DNA of 64,000 nt from Bacteroides clarus YIT 12056 (lineage in GTDB: Bacteria > Bacteroidota > Bacteroidia > Bacteroidales > Bacteroidaceae): NCBI RefSeq assembly GCF_900129655.1, contig NZ_FQWK01000002.1, positions 496,001 through 560,000 of the forward strand. The letters run 5' to 3'. A program made the translations under genes and the position numbers. Below, one piece after another: positions 1 to 8,827 of the stretch. Within the stretch, counting starts at the first letter, position 1. Every line of letters begins with the position of its first letter. The notes below the pieces were generated by a model. The model was not told where the DNA came from and did no database searches. It saw only the letters and a program-made list of their open reading frames with translations.

Positions 1-284
1 CCAAAAAAGATCCAATGCGCTACTATAATGAACAAGGAACACCTAATATCACGGACTTGAATAAAAAAGCTTGCTATTTAGATCAAGACGAAGTGAAACT
101 CGTTGTTATTCCTGACAAAATAAAGGGTAAAGATAATCAATATGCTTATGGAGCAATGTTAGCTCAGCTCAGATACAACATTAAAAATGATATTATGGAT
201 GCGCTGAAGGCTACTACTGATAATCCTTCGAATCCTGTTTTCCCACTCATTATCTGGTTCGACGAAACCTACGAAGGCAACTAA
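1..284 (+). CDS. C-terminal fragment of an unidentified PUL protein
   Basis: The reading frame is open to the left window edge (codons K-K-D-P precede the first visible Met at 15), so this is the 3' end of a longer gene and the Met at 15 is not a likely start. It ends with TAA 25 bases before susC and reads on the same strand, which suggests it is co-transcribed with the glycosaminoglycan locus. In comparable Bacteroides loci this place is often taken by a surface glycan-binding lipoprotein, but the 93 visible residues show no motif I recognise, so the function is left open. Confidence 0.7.
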   Translation, partial: KKDPMRYYNEQGTPNITDLNKKACYLDQDEVKLVVIPDKIKGKDNQYAYGAMLAQLRYNIKNDIMDALKATTDNPSNPVFPLIIWFDETYEGN

Positions 285-309
285 TTACTAACCAAACAAT
301 AATACAATT

Positions 310-3300
310 ATGTATAAACCAACATATCACACACTGAGCAAAAGAGGGTACATCACCCTCTTGGCTCTCCTCGTCTCCATTATCACCTTTGCGCAAGGTG
401 TGACAGTAAAAGGAACTGTGCTTGACGAGAATCAAGAACCCTTGATTGGTGCCACCGTGCAAGTGAAAGGCGAAACCACCGGTGCTGCTGCCGACCTTGA
501 CGGTAACTTTACCCTGAAAGCCAAAAAGAACGCTACACTGGTAGTAAGCTATATCGGTTATTTGACGCAAGAAGTACGCCTGCAAGGCAAAACACAGGTA
601 ACTATTCAGCTGACCCCCGACAGCAAAACACTGGACGAAGTAGTAGTTGTGGGTTACGGTACCATGAAGAAAAGCGACTTGACAGGTTCTGTTGCTTCCG
701 TAGCTTCCAAAGACATTGAAGGCTTTCAGACAAGCTCCGTAGCCGGAGCTTTGGGAGGTCAAATTGCCGGTGTACAAATCACCTCTACCGACGGTACCCC
801 GGGCGCAGGCTTCAACATCAGCATCCGCGGTGTAGGAACATTGACGGGAGACGCTTCTCCACTTTATATTGTAGATGGTTTTGAAGTATCGGACATCGAT
901 TACCTCTCCAACTCGGACATCGAATCTATCGAAGTATTGAAAGACGCTTCATCTTCCGCCATCTATGGTGCGCGTGCCGCCAACGGTGTAGTTTTGATTA
1001 CCACCAAATCTGCCAAAGTAGGCAAAACAACCGTTACCTACAACGGCTCGGCTACATACCGTAAGATTTCAAAGACATTAGACGTGCTTTCTCCGTACGA
1101 ATTTGCAAGATTGCAAGGCGATGTTGACGCAAAATTCACAGATACCTACTACAAAACAGGTGATGAAACAGAAGGAGTTCCTTACAAATATCAATCACTC
1201 GATGACTACATCGGCGTAACCGGAGTAGATTGGCAAGGCGAAACATTCAACCCCACTTGGTCTCAAGACCATAACGTAACTATCATGGGCGGTACCGACA
1301 ATACCAAATATAACGGTTCACTCTCACGCTACGTAGAAAACGGTATCTTTAAGAACAGCGGTTTCGACAGAACTACCGCCAAATTCCGTTTAGACCAAAA
1401 AATCAACAAGAAACTGTCTTTCAACCTCACTGTAAACTATGCAATGACCAACCGTAAGGGTGTGGGTACATCAGGTGATTCTGGACGTTTCAATATGCTG
1501 GCACAAATCTTGAGTGCACGTCCCACAGGCGGCTTGAAGATGACAAATGAAGAACTGCTGGCGTCTGCCATCGACCCCGAAATGTTGGCATCCGGCGAGA
1601 GCCTCGCACAGGTAAACCCTGTAAAACAAGCCGAATCAGTAACCAACGAGAAGCGTGCAGAGATGTGGTCAGCAAATGCATCCATAAACTGGCAAATCAT
1701 CAAAGGCCTGACATTCAAGACCAGTGGTTCTTACAATACTACCAATAACCGTACGGATATATTCTACCGCGATGGTTCGAAAGAAGCATACCGTAACGGA
1801 CAGAAACCTTACGGGCGTACACAAATGGGACGCGATGTACGCTGGACCAATACCAATACACTGACATGGAAAGATAAAGTAAAGAAGCACAACTATGATG
1901 TAATGTTGGCGCATGAAGTTTCTTTCAGAAGTTCCGAATATCTGTTGGGCGAAGCGATGGACTTCCCGTTCGATAATCTGGGTAACGATAACTTAGGTCT
2001 GGGAGCTACTCCGAGTAAAGTAAACACTGATTATTACGACAAGACATTACTCTCTTTCTTTGCTCGTGCCAACTACAACTATGACAACCGCTACTTGCTG
2101 ACGGCTACGGTACGTACCGATGGTTCTACCGTATTCTCCAACAAGAATAAATGGGGTTTCTTCCCCTCATTCTCCGCTGCATGGCGTGTATCCGAAGAGG
2201 CTTTCATGAAAGACCTCAAATGGCTGTCGAACTTCAAAGTACGTTTCGGTTGGGGTATCGTGGGTAACGACCGTATCAGCAACTACCTTTCTTTGGATAT
2301 GTACTCAAACGTTAAGTATGGCCTTGGCAACAATACTGTAACCGTACTTACTCCTAAGCAGCTCAAGAATTCCAATTTGAAATGGGAAGGTTCTAGTTCT
2401 GTCAATTTAGGTCTTGACTTAGGTTTCTTAGATAATCGCTTGAATGTTACCGCAGATTTCTTTATCAAAAATACTAAAGACTTGCTGTTGGCACAGTCAT
2501 TGGCACAGGCCACAGGTTTTACTTCGCAATGGCAGAACATCGGTAAAATTCAGAATAGAGGTATTGAGTTGAGCATATCTTCTACGAATATACAGACTAA
2601 AGACTTTACATGGAGTACCAATTTCAACATCTCGTTCATCCGTAACGAACTGAAGGCGTTGGCAGACGGCGCAAGCCACATGTATGCACGTTCCGGCTTT
2701 GATAGCAACTTTACAGGTTATGACTATATTGCTAAAGTAGGCGAATCATTAGGTCTGATTTACGGATATGAATTTGATGGTATTTATCAATACGATGATT
2801 TCTATACCGATACGGACGGTAAGTTGACATTGAAACCGGGCATTACACAAAACTCACGTTACAACACCGGCATCAAAGGCGACGCCAACGGTGCACGCCC
2901 CGGTGCAGTGAAGTACAAAGACCAGGACGGTGACGGTGACATCACGACCAATGACCGTACAGTGATTGGTAACGCTATGCCGAAATGGTTCGGTGGTATC
3001 ACCAATACTTTTGAATACAAAGGTTTCGACTTGAGTTTCATGTTCCAGTTCAACTATGGCAACGACATCTACAACGCTACCCGTTTGTATGCCACACAAT
3101 CCAGAAGCGGACGCCGTAACATGCTTGCCGAAGTGGCAGACCGTTGGAGCGAAACGAATGCTTCCAATTTGGTTCCTTCCACAAGAGGTTACATCACTAA
3201 CGACGTATACTCACGTTTTGTTGAGGACGGTTCTTTCTTGCGTTTGAAAAACTTGACGTTGGGGTATACCTTGCCGAAGAAGTGGACAAATAAATTCCAT

Positions 3301-3471
3301 GCTTCACGTCTCCGCGTATATGTCACCGGTCAGAACCTATTCTGCCTGAACAACTACAGCGGCTACGACCCCGAAGTAAACAGCCTGAACAATCCGATGA
3401 TGCCGGGTCTGGACTGGGGTGCTTATCCTAAGAGCCGGGTATTTACAGTGGGACTTGACCTTCAATTCTAA
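310..3471 (+). CDS. SusC-like TonB-dependent outer-membrane glycan transporter
   Basis: Large outer-membrane beta-barrel (1053 aa) that imports oligosaccharides with its SusD partner, powered by TonB. Visible are a signal peptide (about residues 1-29), a carboxypeptidase-D-like beta-sandwich (about 31-105, with the typical GATVQVKG and DGNFTL motifs), a TonB-box-like segment DEVVVVGYGT (109-118), a plug domain (about 120-235, with the typical LYIVDGFEV and IYGARAANGVV motifs) and a barrel ending in a terminal Phe. There is no STN domain, so it should not signal to an ECF sigma/FecR pair, unlike the second SusC in this window. It is followed 19 bases later by its SusD. The enzymes downstream point to heparan sulfate/heparin oligosaccharides as cargo; that part is inference. 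Confidence 0.95.
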   Translation: MYKPTYHTLSKRGYITLLALLVSIITFAQGVTVKGTVLDENQEPLIGATVQVKGETTGAAADLDGNFTLKAKKNATLVVSYIGYLTQEVRLQGKTQVTIQLTPDSKTLDEVVVVGYGTMKKSDLTGSVASVASKDIEGFQTSSVAGALGGQIAGVQITSTDGTPGAGFNISIRGVGTLTGDASPLYIVDGFEVSDIDYLSNSDIESIEVLKDASSSAIYGARAANGVVLITTKSAKVGKTTVTYNGSATYRKISKTLDVLSPYEFARLQGDVDAKFTDTYYKTGDETEGVPYKYQSLDDYIGVTGVDWQGETFNPTWSQDHNVTIMGGTDNTKYNGSLSRYVENGIFKNSGFDRTTAKFRLDQKINKKLSFNLTVNYAMTNRKGVGTSGDSGRFNMLAQILSARPTGGLKMTNEELLASAIDPEMLASGESLAQVNPVKQAESVTNEKRAEMWSANASINWQIIKGLTFKTSGSYNTTNNRTDIFYRDGSKEAYRNGQKPYGRTQMGRDVRWTNTNTLTWKDKVKKHNYDVMLAHEVSFRSSEYLLGEAMDFPFDNLGNDNLGLGATPSKVNTDYYDKTLLSFFARANYNYDNRYLLTATVRTDGSTVFSNKNKWGFFPSFSAAWRVSEEAFMKDLKWLSNFKVRFGWGIVGNDRISNYLSLDMYSNVKYGLGNNTVTVLTPKQLKNSNLKWEGSSSVNLGLDLGFLDNRLNVTADFFIKNTKDLLLAQSLAQATGFTSQWQNIGKIQNRGIELSISSTNIQTKDFTWSTNFNISFIRNELKALADGASHMYARSGFDSNFTGYDYIAKVGESLGLIYGYEFDGIYQYDDFYTDTDGKLTLKPGITQNSRYNTGIKGDANGARPGAVKYKDQDGDGDITTNDRTVIGNAMPKWFGGITNTFEYKGFDLSFMFQFNYGNDIYNATRLYATQSRSGRRNMLAEVADRWSETNASNLVPSTRGYITNDVYSRFVEDGSFLRLKNLTLGYTLPKKWTNKFHASRLRVYVTGQNLFCLNNYSGYDPEVNSLNNPMMPGLDWGAYPKSRVFTVGLDLQF

Positions 3472-3490
3472 TCCGTAAAATAAAGATAAT

Positions 3491-5230
3491 ATGAAAAAGT
3501 TTATATACTATATAGGATTTTTAGCTTTGTGCCTTCTTCCCGCCGCCTGCTCGCTGGAAGAAGAAAGCAGTACCGAAGTAGAAAAAAACAAATATATGAA
3601 TGACGCCAAAGAGGCTCAGGACGTATTGCTTGGTGTATACCGCACTACCGTAGAAGACGGTATGTATGGCTATCATCTCTCTATCTACTTCTCCATGGGA
3701 ACCGATATTTCACAAGTAGAAGGAAGTACCACCGAGAACTTCCGTATCTTGCCTACCAACGCTTACTACGCCTCACAAGCTGAGGTGCAAACCACATGGG
3801 CATCACTCTACTCCGGAATATATAATGCCAACGACTTCTTGGAACGAGTTTCCGTGAAAATGGAGTCATACAATGAAACGGACAAGAATTTAGCCACCAT
3901 TTACATCGCCGAAGCCAGAGCTTTGAGAGCCTTATACTACTTTGAGTTGGTTCGCCGCTGGGGCCATATTCCTTTGATGACAAACACCGCCATGTCTCAC
4001 CAGCATCCGTCGACACTGATACAAGCCGACCCGGTAGACGTCTATAAGTTCATCGAAGAAGACCTGCTGTATGCTTGCGACATACTGCCGTATGCAACAG
4101 ACGACCATTACCGCAGCAGTAATGACTATCGTTTCTCCAAAGGAGCAGCGCTCGGCTTGCTTGCTAAAGTGTACGCTACTTGGGCAGGATACCCTTTGAG
4201 AGACGAGAGCAAGTGGGAAGCCGCTGCAAAGACGGCACGTATCTTGGTTGAATCAGGTAAACACGATTTACTGAACGACTACGAACAATTGTGGAAAAAC
4301 ACTTGTAATGGCATTTGGGACCCAACGGAAAGTTTGATTGAAATATCTTTCTACTCTCCTACATATTCGGGGGGTAGCGATCCTGTAGGCCGTATCGGCA
4401 AATGGAATGGGGTGAAAACTACAACTCAAGCCGGCAAAAGCGGAAGTACTGCTGCCAACGTACAAGTAGTACACTCGTTCGTCCTTGACTGGAGAAGAGC
4501 CGTTGGAGTTGATGTAGATAACCGCATAAGCCCCGACAGGCGATTAGACTTATCTATCGCCAACTATAAGCACGGTCATAATGATGACAAAGCAGGCATA
4601 CAGTATCTCGGCGATGTTTATTTGGCAGGCAAATATACAGATTCCAAAGATGTAGCTTTAGAAAAGGATTTAAATGAAAAAAAATCTGCAAAAGAAAAGC
4701 AGAATTATACACCAGCCAAGTGGGACATTGACAAGTATATGGAAAGCGTACCGTTCGTCAACAATGATAAATCCACTGTAAACTGGTACGTATTGCGATA
4801 TGCCGACGTACTGTTGCTATATGCGGAAGCTTTGAACGAATGGAAAGGTGGTCCGACAACAGACGCGTATGCCGCTATCGAAAAAGTACGTAAACGCGGT
4901 TATAATAGTGCCAACGGTTACAAGTTGACCCAAGGTATGGACCAAGCGCAATTCCGCGAAGCCATTCAAAAAGAACGTGCTTACGAACTGGCGTTCGAAG
5001 GACATCGCCGTCTTGATCTCGTACGTTGGGGCATTTACTTCGAAACAATTGAAAAGACCCATACAGCCTTAAACGAATGGTGGGACAACAGCGATATAGA
5101 CAAAGCGAAAAACCCCATTCCCAACTACGTAGTATACGACTATACCAAAGAAGGCAAACATGAACTCATGCCCATCCCGCAACGCGAAATGGACTTGTGT
5201 ACCCAGTTTGAACAGAACCCGGGTTGGTAA
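3491..5230 (+). CDS. SusD/RagB-like glycan-binding lipoprotein
   Basis: Surface lipoprotein of 579 aa that forms the lid over the SusC barrel and helps bind the glycan. The lipoprotein signal ends in LPAAC with Cys20. The helical TPR-like body is recognisable from EARALRALYYFELVRRWG, the internal WYVLRYADVLLLYAEALNE helix and the C-terminal ERAYELAFEGHRRLDLVRWG, all hallmarks of the RagB/SusD family. It lies directly after susC and before an intercistronic hairpin. Ligand specificity cannot be read from the sequence. Confidence 0.95.
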   Translation: MKKFIYYIGFLALCLLPAACSLEEESSTEVEKNKYMNDAKEAQDVLLGVYRTTVEDGMYGYHLSIYFSMGTDISQVEGSTTENFRILPTNAYYASQAEVQTTWASLYSGIYNANDFLERVSVKMESYNETDKNLATIYIAEARALRALYYFELVRRWGHIPLMTNTAMSHQHPSTLIQADPVDVYKFIEEDLLYACDILPYATDDHYRSSNDYRFSKGAALGLLAKVYATWAGYPLRDESKWEAAAKTARILVESGKHDLLNDYEQLWKNTCNGIWDPTESLIEISFYSPTYSGGSDPVGRIGKWNGVKTTTQAGKSGSTAANVQVVHSFVLDWRRAVGVDVDNRISPDRRLDLSIANYKHGHNDDKAGIQYLGDVYLAGKYTDSKDVALEKDLNEKKSAKEKQNYTPAKWDIDKYMESVPFVNNDKSTVNWYVLRYADVLLLYAEALNEWKGGPTTDAYAAIEKVRKRGYNSANGYKLTQGMDQAQFREAIQKERAYELAFEGHRRLDLVRWGIYFETIEKTHTALNEWWDNSDIDKAKNPIPNYVVYDYTKEGKHELMPIPQREMDLCTQFEQNPGW

Positions 5231-5247
5231 CAATCACCCTAAATATA

Positions 5248-5282
5248 TCTCCAATATGCCCCTACCCGAGGCATATTGGAGA
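5248..5282 (+). terminator. intercistronic hairpin after susD
   Basis: A perfect 13-bp inverted repeat (5248-5260 with 5270-5282) with a 9-base loop follows the SusD stop by 17 bases. It lacks a clear T tract, so it may act as a partial terminator or protect the 3' end of the susCD message. It would let the transporter pair be made in larger amounts than the enzymes downstream. Confidence 0.6.
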
Positions 5283-5375
5283 TTATCTAAACTCTTTTCA
5301 ACAAAAGTGACATTCGAAGAACGCGGATTAATTGCCTTTTCAACATTCTTACTACAAAAACTATAAAAAATCCGT

Positions 5376-5383
5376 TAGCTTTG
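5376..5383 (+). promoter_or_regulatory. candidate -7 element upstream of the GH88 gene
   Basis: TAGCTTTG matches the Bacteroides -7 consensus TAnnTTTG and lies about 50 bases before the GH88 ATG, after the susD hairpin. I see no good TTTG -33 box at the right distance, so this is only a candidate internal promoter for the enzyme part of the locus. Confidence 0.35.
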
Positions 5384-5431
5384 CTTTCGTTACAAAACCT
5401 ACTAAAATCAATTACATTAAAAACGAATAAC

Positions 5432-6709
5432 ATGAAAAAAAACCTTGTTCTCTTAGCTTTGGGTGCGCTGACTTTTGCATCATGCCAGACACAGCCTAAG
5501 GAAGACTACAGTTGGATTAAAAAAGGCCTGGACGTAGCTTCTGCACAATTAACATTAACCGCAGAAGAAATCTCATCCACTAATATGTTGCCGCGTTCTA
5601 TTCGCACAGGCTATGACATGGACTTCCTGTGCCGCCAATTAGAAAGAGGTGAAGACACCTTCAAAGATTCTTTACGCGCGCACCCCGCAGCCGACCAACT
5701 GGGAAAACGCCGCCTATGCAGCGTTTATGACTGGACCAGCGGTTTCTACCCAGGCTCTTTATGGTATGCCTACGAATTGACGGGCAACGATACACTGAAA
5801 ACATGGGCTATTCAATATACTAACCTGCTGAACCCCGTTCGTTACTACACCGGTACGCACGACTTGGGCTTCATGGTAAATTGCAGCTATGGTAATGCAG
5901 AGCGTCTGGCTCCTAACGATACCATTGCAGCCGTAATGAAAGAAACCGCCGACAACTTGTGCGGACGTTTCAACGACTCCATTTCAGCTATCCGTTCATG
6001 GGATTTCGGAACCTGGAACTTCCCCGTTATCATCGACAATATGATGAACCTGGATCTCCTGTTCAATGTAGCCAAAGCAACCGGTAACAACTCTTATAAG
6101 GATATTGCCGTCAGACACGCAATGACTACCATGAACAACCACTTCCGCCCCGACTATACTTGCTGGCACGTAGTCAGCTACAACAACGATGGTACGGTAG
6201 AAAAGAAACAAACATTCCAAGGCAAGAACGACGATTCTTCATGGGCACGCGGACAAGCATGGGCTGTATACGGCTATACTGCTTGCTATCGCGAAACACA
6301 AGACACTACTTTCCTGAACTTCGCCGTAAAAGTGGCTGACATGATTATGGATCGCGTTAAGACCGACGACGCTATTCCTTACTGGGACTATGACGCTCCC
6401 GTAACCGAGGAAACTCCGCGTGACGCATCTGCCGCTTCAGTAACCGCTTCCGCCCTGATAGAGTTGAGCACGATGGTACCCGACGGAAAAAAATATCTGG
6501 ACTACGCAGAGAAAATCTTGAAGAGCTTGTCAAGCGACGCTTATCTGGCAAAGATTGGCGAAAACCAGGGATTCATCCTGATGCACTCTACCGGTTCATT
6601 GCCTAACGGTTCGGAAATCGATACTCCGCTGAACTATGCGGACTACTACTATATGGAAGCTTTGAAGCGTTTCATGGATTTGAAAGGCATCAGCTATAAA
6701 AATCTCTAA
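5432..6709 (+). CDS. GH88 unsaturated glucuronyl hydrolase, lipoprotein
   Basis: Removes the 4,5-unsaturated uronic acid that polysaccharide lyases leave at the non-reducing end of glycosaminoglycan disaccharides. The ATG at 5432 is chosen because it begins a lipoprotein signal ending in TFASC (Cys18); the frame is open 17 codons further upstream, but that extension has no signal sequence. The (alpha/alpha)6 enzyme has the two family acidic residues in SVYDWTSGFYPG (Asp100) and GTHDLGFMVNCS (Asp144), and the later SSWARGQAWAVYGY motif. Its 425-aa length fits the family. The neighbouring PL12-type lyase would supply its substrate. Confidence 0.93.
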   Translation: MKKNLVLLALGALTFASCQTQPKEDYSWIKKGLDVASAQLTLTAEEISSTNMLPRSIRTGYDMDFLCRQLERGEDTFKDSLRAHPAADQLGKRRLCSVYDWTSGFYPGSLWYAYELTGNDTLKTWAIQYTNLLNPVRYYTGTHDLGFMVNCSYGNAERLAPNDTIAAVMKETADNLCGRFNDSISAIRSWDFGTWNFPVIIDNMMNLDLLFNVAKATGNNSYKDIAVRHAMTTMNNHFRPDYTCWHVVSYNNDGTVEKKQTFQGKNDDSSWARGQAWAVYGYTACYRETQDTTFLNFAVKVADMIMDRVKTDDAIPYWDYDAPVTEETPRDASAASVTASALIELSTMVPDGKKYLDYAEKILKSLSSDAYLAKIGENQGFILMHSTGSLPNGSEIDTPLNYADYYYMEALKRFMDLKGISYKNL

Positions 6710-6736
6710 TACCTGAACTATAAATCGACAAACATT

Positions 6737-8737
6737 ATGAATAAGACTTTCAAATATATCGTTCTGCTGGCTCTTGCTTGCTTCGTTGGAAAAGCAAATG
6801 CCCAGGAACTGAAGACTGAGGTATTCTCGCTCCTTAATCTGGACTATCCCGGATTGGAGAAAGTAAAGACTTTGCATCAGGAAGGCAAAGACGCCGATGC
6901 GGCCAAAGCATTACTCGACTACTACCGCGCACGTACCAACGTGAAAACTCCGGACATCAACCTTAAGAAAGTGACTATCAGCAAAGATGACCAGAAAATG
7001 GCGGACGATGCTCTGCAGCATACATTCTTTGCTCACAAAGGTTATCAACCGTCATTCAATTACGGTGAAGACATCGACTGGAGATACTGGCCGGTGAAAG
7101 ATAACGAATTGCGCTGGCAGTTGCACCGCCACAAATGGTTTACTCCCATGGGTAAGGCTTATCGTGTAAGCGGTGACGAAAAATATGCCGCCGAATGGAC
7201 GAAGCAATACATCGACTGGATTAAGAAAAACCCGTTGGTGAAGATAAACAAGAACGAATATGAACTGACAGGCAATACCCAACTGAAAGATGACGCAGAG
7301 AATGTACGTTTCGCATGGCGTCCGCTGGAAGTGAGCAACCGTCTGCAAGACCAGACCTCACAGTTCCAGTTGTTCCTCCCGTCTCCCTCTTTCACACCGG
7401 AGTTCCTGACTGAGTTCCTGGTAAACTATCACAAACATGCCATACATATATTGGGTAATTACTCCAAGCAAGGTAATCACCTGCTGTTCGAAGCACAGCG
7501 TATGATTTATGCCGGAGCTTTCTTCCCCGAATTCAAAGAAGCAGCTGCCTGGAGAAAGAGCGGTATCGACATCATGAACCGTGAAATCAATGTACAGGTA
7601 TACAATGACGGCGGACAGTTCGAGCTTGACCCGCATTATCACCTCGCTGCCATCAATATCTTCTGTAAAGCACTGAACATTGCCGACTTGAACGGTTTCC
7701 GCAACGAGTTCCCGCAAGAATACCTGAATACAATTGAAAACATGATTGTATTCTATGCCAACATTTCTTTCCCCGACTATACCAACCCGTGCTTCAGCGA
7801 TGCTAAGCTGACCAATAAGAAAGAAATGCTGAAGAACTACCGTAGCTGGAGCAAGATGTTCCCGAAGAACCAGTTCATCAAGTATCTGGCAACCGATGGT
7901 AAAGAAGGCGCATTGCCCGAATATCTCTCTAAAGGTTTCTTGAAATCCGGTTTCTTCGTATTCCGTAACTCTTGGGGAACGGATGCCACACAAATGGTTG
8001 TAAAGGCCGGCCCGAAAGCTTTCTGGCACTGCCAACCGGATAACGGTACTTTCGAACTCTGGTTCAACGGTAAGAACCTGTTCCCCGATTCCGGTTCTTA
8101 TGTATACGCCGGTGAAGGAGAAGTAATGGAACAACGTAACTGGCACCGTCAGACTTGCGTACACAACACCGTAACTCTGAACAACAAGAACCTGGATCAG
8201 ACTGAATCTGTAACCAAACTGTGGCAGCCGGAAGGTAATGTACAGATATTGGTTACCGAAAACCCGAGCTACAAAAACTTGAAACACCGTCGTTCCGTAT
8301 TCTTCGTAGACAACAGCTACTTCGTAATTGTAGACGAAATGGTAGGAAGCCAGAAGGGTTCTATCAACCTGCACTATCAGATGCCGAAAGGCAAAATCGC
8401 CAACAGCCGCGAAGACATGACTTTCGTTACTCAGTTTGAAGAAGGAAGCAACATGAAACTGCAATGCTTCGGTCCCGAAGGTATGACTATGAAGAAAGAG
8501 CCGGGCTGGTGTTCAACCGCTTACCGCAAACGCTACAACCGTATGAATGTATCGTTCAACGCAAAGAAAGACAGCGAAGATGCCGTACGTTACATTACCG
8601 TTATCTGTCCGATTAAGAACAGTGCAGATGCCCCCAAATTATCTGCCAAGTTCAAAAACAAAGCATTCAATGAAAACGGACTGGAAGTAGAGGTGAAAGT
8701 AAACGGTAAGAAACAGTCTCTAAATTACAAATTATAA
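6737..8737 (+). CDS. PL12-type heparinase III-like lyase
   Basis: Cleaves heparan sulfate by beta-elimination, giving unsaturated disaccharides. The sec signal ends near ANA-Q (about residue 22), without a lipobox, so a periplasmic location is likely. An N-terminal alpha-toroid (about 30-370) is followed by a beta-sandwich heparinase II/III domain (about 400-666). Candidate catalytic residues are Asn247 in GNHLLFE, Tyr301 in DPHYHL, His431 in HCQPDNG and His470/His476 in WHRQTCVHNT; the 54-residue Asn-Tyr spacing is as I remember it for heparinase III. It sits between GH88 and the sulfatase, which strengthens the substrate call. The exact sulfation preference is not readable. Confidence 0.9.
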   Translation: MNKTFKYIVLLALACFVGKANAQELKTEVFSLLNLDYPGLEKVKTLHQEGKDADAAKALLDYYRARTNVKTPDINLKKVTISKDDQKMADDALQHTFFAHKGYQPSFNYGEDIDWRYWPVKDNELRWQLHRHKWFTPMGKAYRVSGDEKYAAEWTKQYIDWIKKNPLVKINKNEYELTGNTQLKDDAENVRFAWRPLEVSNRLQDQTSQFQLFLPSPSFTPEFLTEFLVNYHKHAIHILGNYSKQGNHLLFEAQRMIYAGAFFPEFKEAAAWRKSGIDIMNREINVQVYNDGGQFELDPHYHLAAINIFCKALNIADLNGFRNEFPQEYLNTIENMIVFYANISFPDYTNPCFSDAKLTNKKEMLKNYRSWSKMFPKNQFIKYLATDGKEGALPEYLSKGFLKSGFFVFRNSWGTDATQMVVKAGPKAFWHCQPDNGTFELWFNGKNLFPDSGSYVYAGEGEVMEQRNWHRQTCVHNTVTLNNKNLDQTESVTKLWQPEGNVQILVTENPSYKNLKHRRSVFFVDNSYFVIVDEMVGSQKGSINLHYQMPKGKIANSREDMTFVTQFEEGSNMKLQCFGPEGMTMKKEPGWCSTAYRKRYNRMNVSFNAKKDSEDAVRYITVICPIKNSADAPKLSAKFKNKAFNENGLEVEVKVNGKKQSLNYKL

Positions 8738-8743
8738 TAATAC

Positions 8744-8783
8744 TGAAAATTAGTTTATACTATCTGGTATAAACTAATTTTCA
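8744..8783 (+). terminator. intercistronic hairpin between PL12 and sulfatase genes
   Basis: A perfect 17-bp inverted repeat (8744-8760 with 8767-8783) with a 6-base loop begins 7 bases after the lyase stop. The stem is A/T rich and is not followed by a clean T run, so it is more likely an mRNA-stabilising or attenuating element than a full stop. Confidence 0.6.
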
Positions 8784-8827
8784 ACACTTACTTATTTACC
8801 AAAGGATTATAACAAATCAATCCAATT

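Noticed and set aside
7358..8464. 368-codon minus-strand frame
   Set aside because: Opposite the PL12-type lyase gene; no motif.
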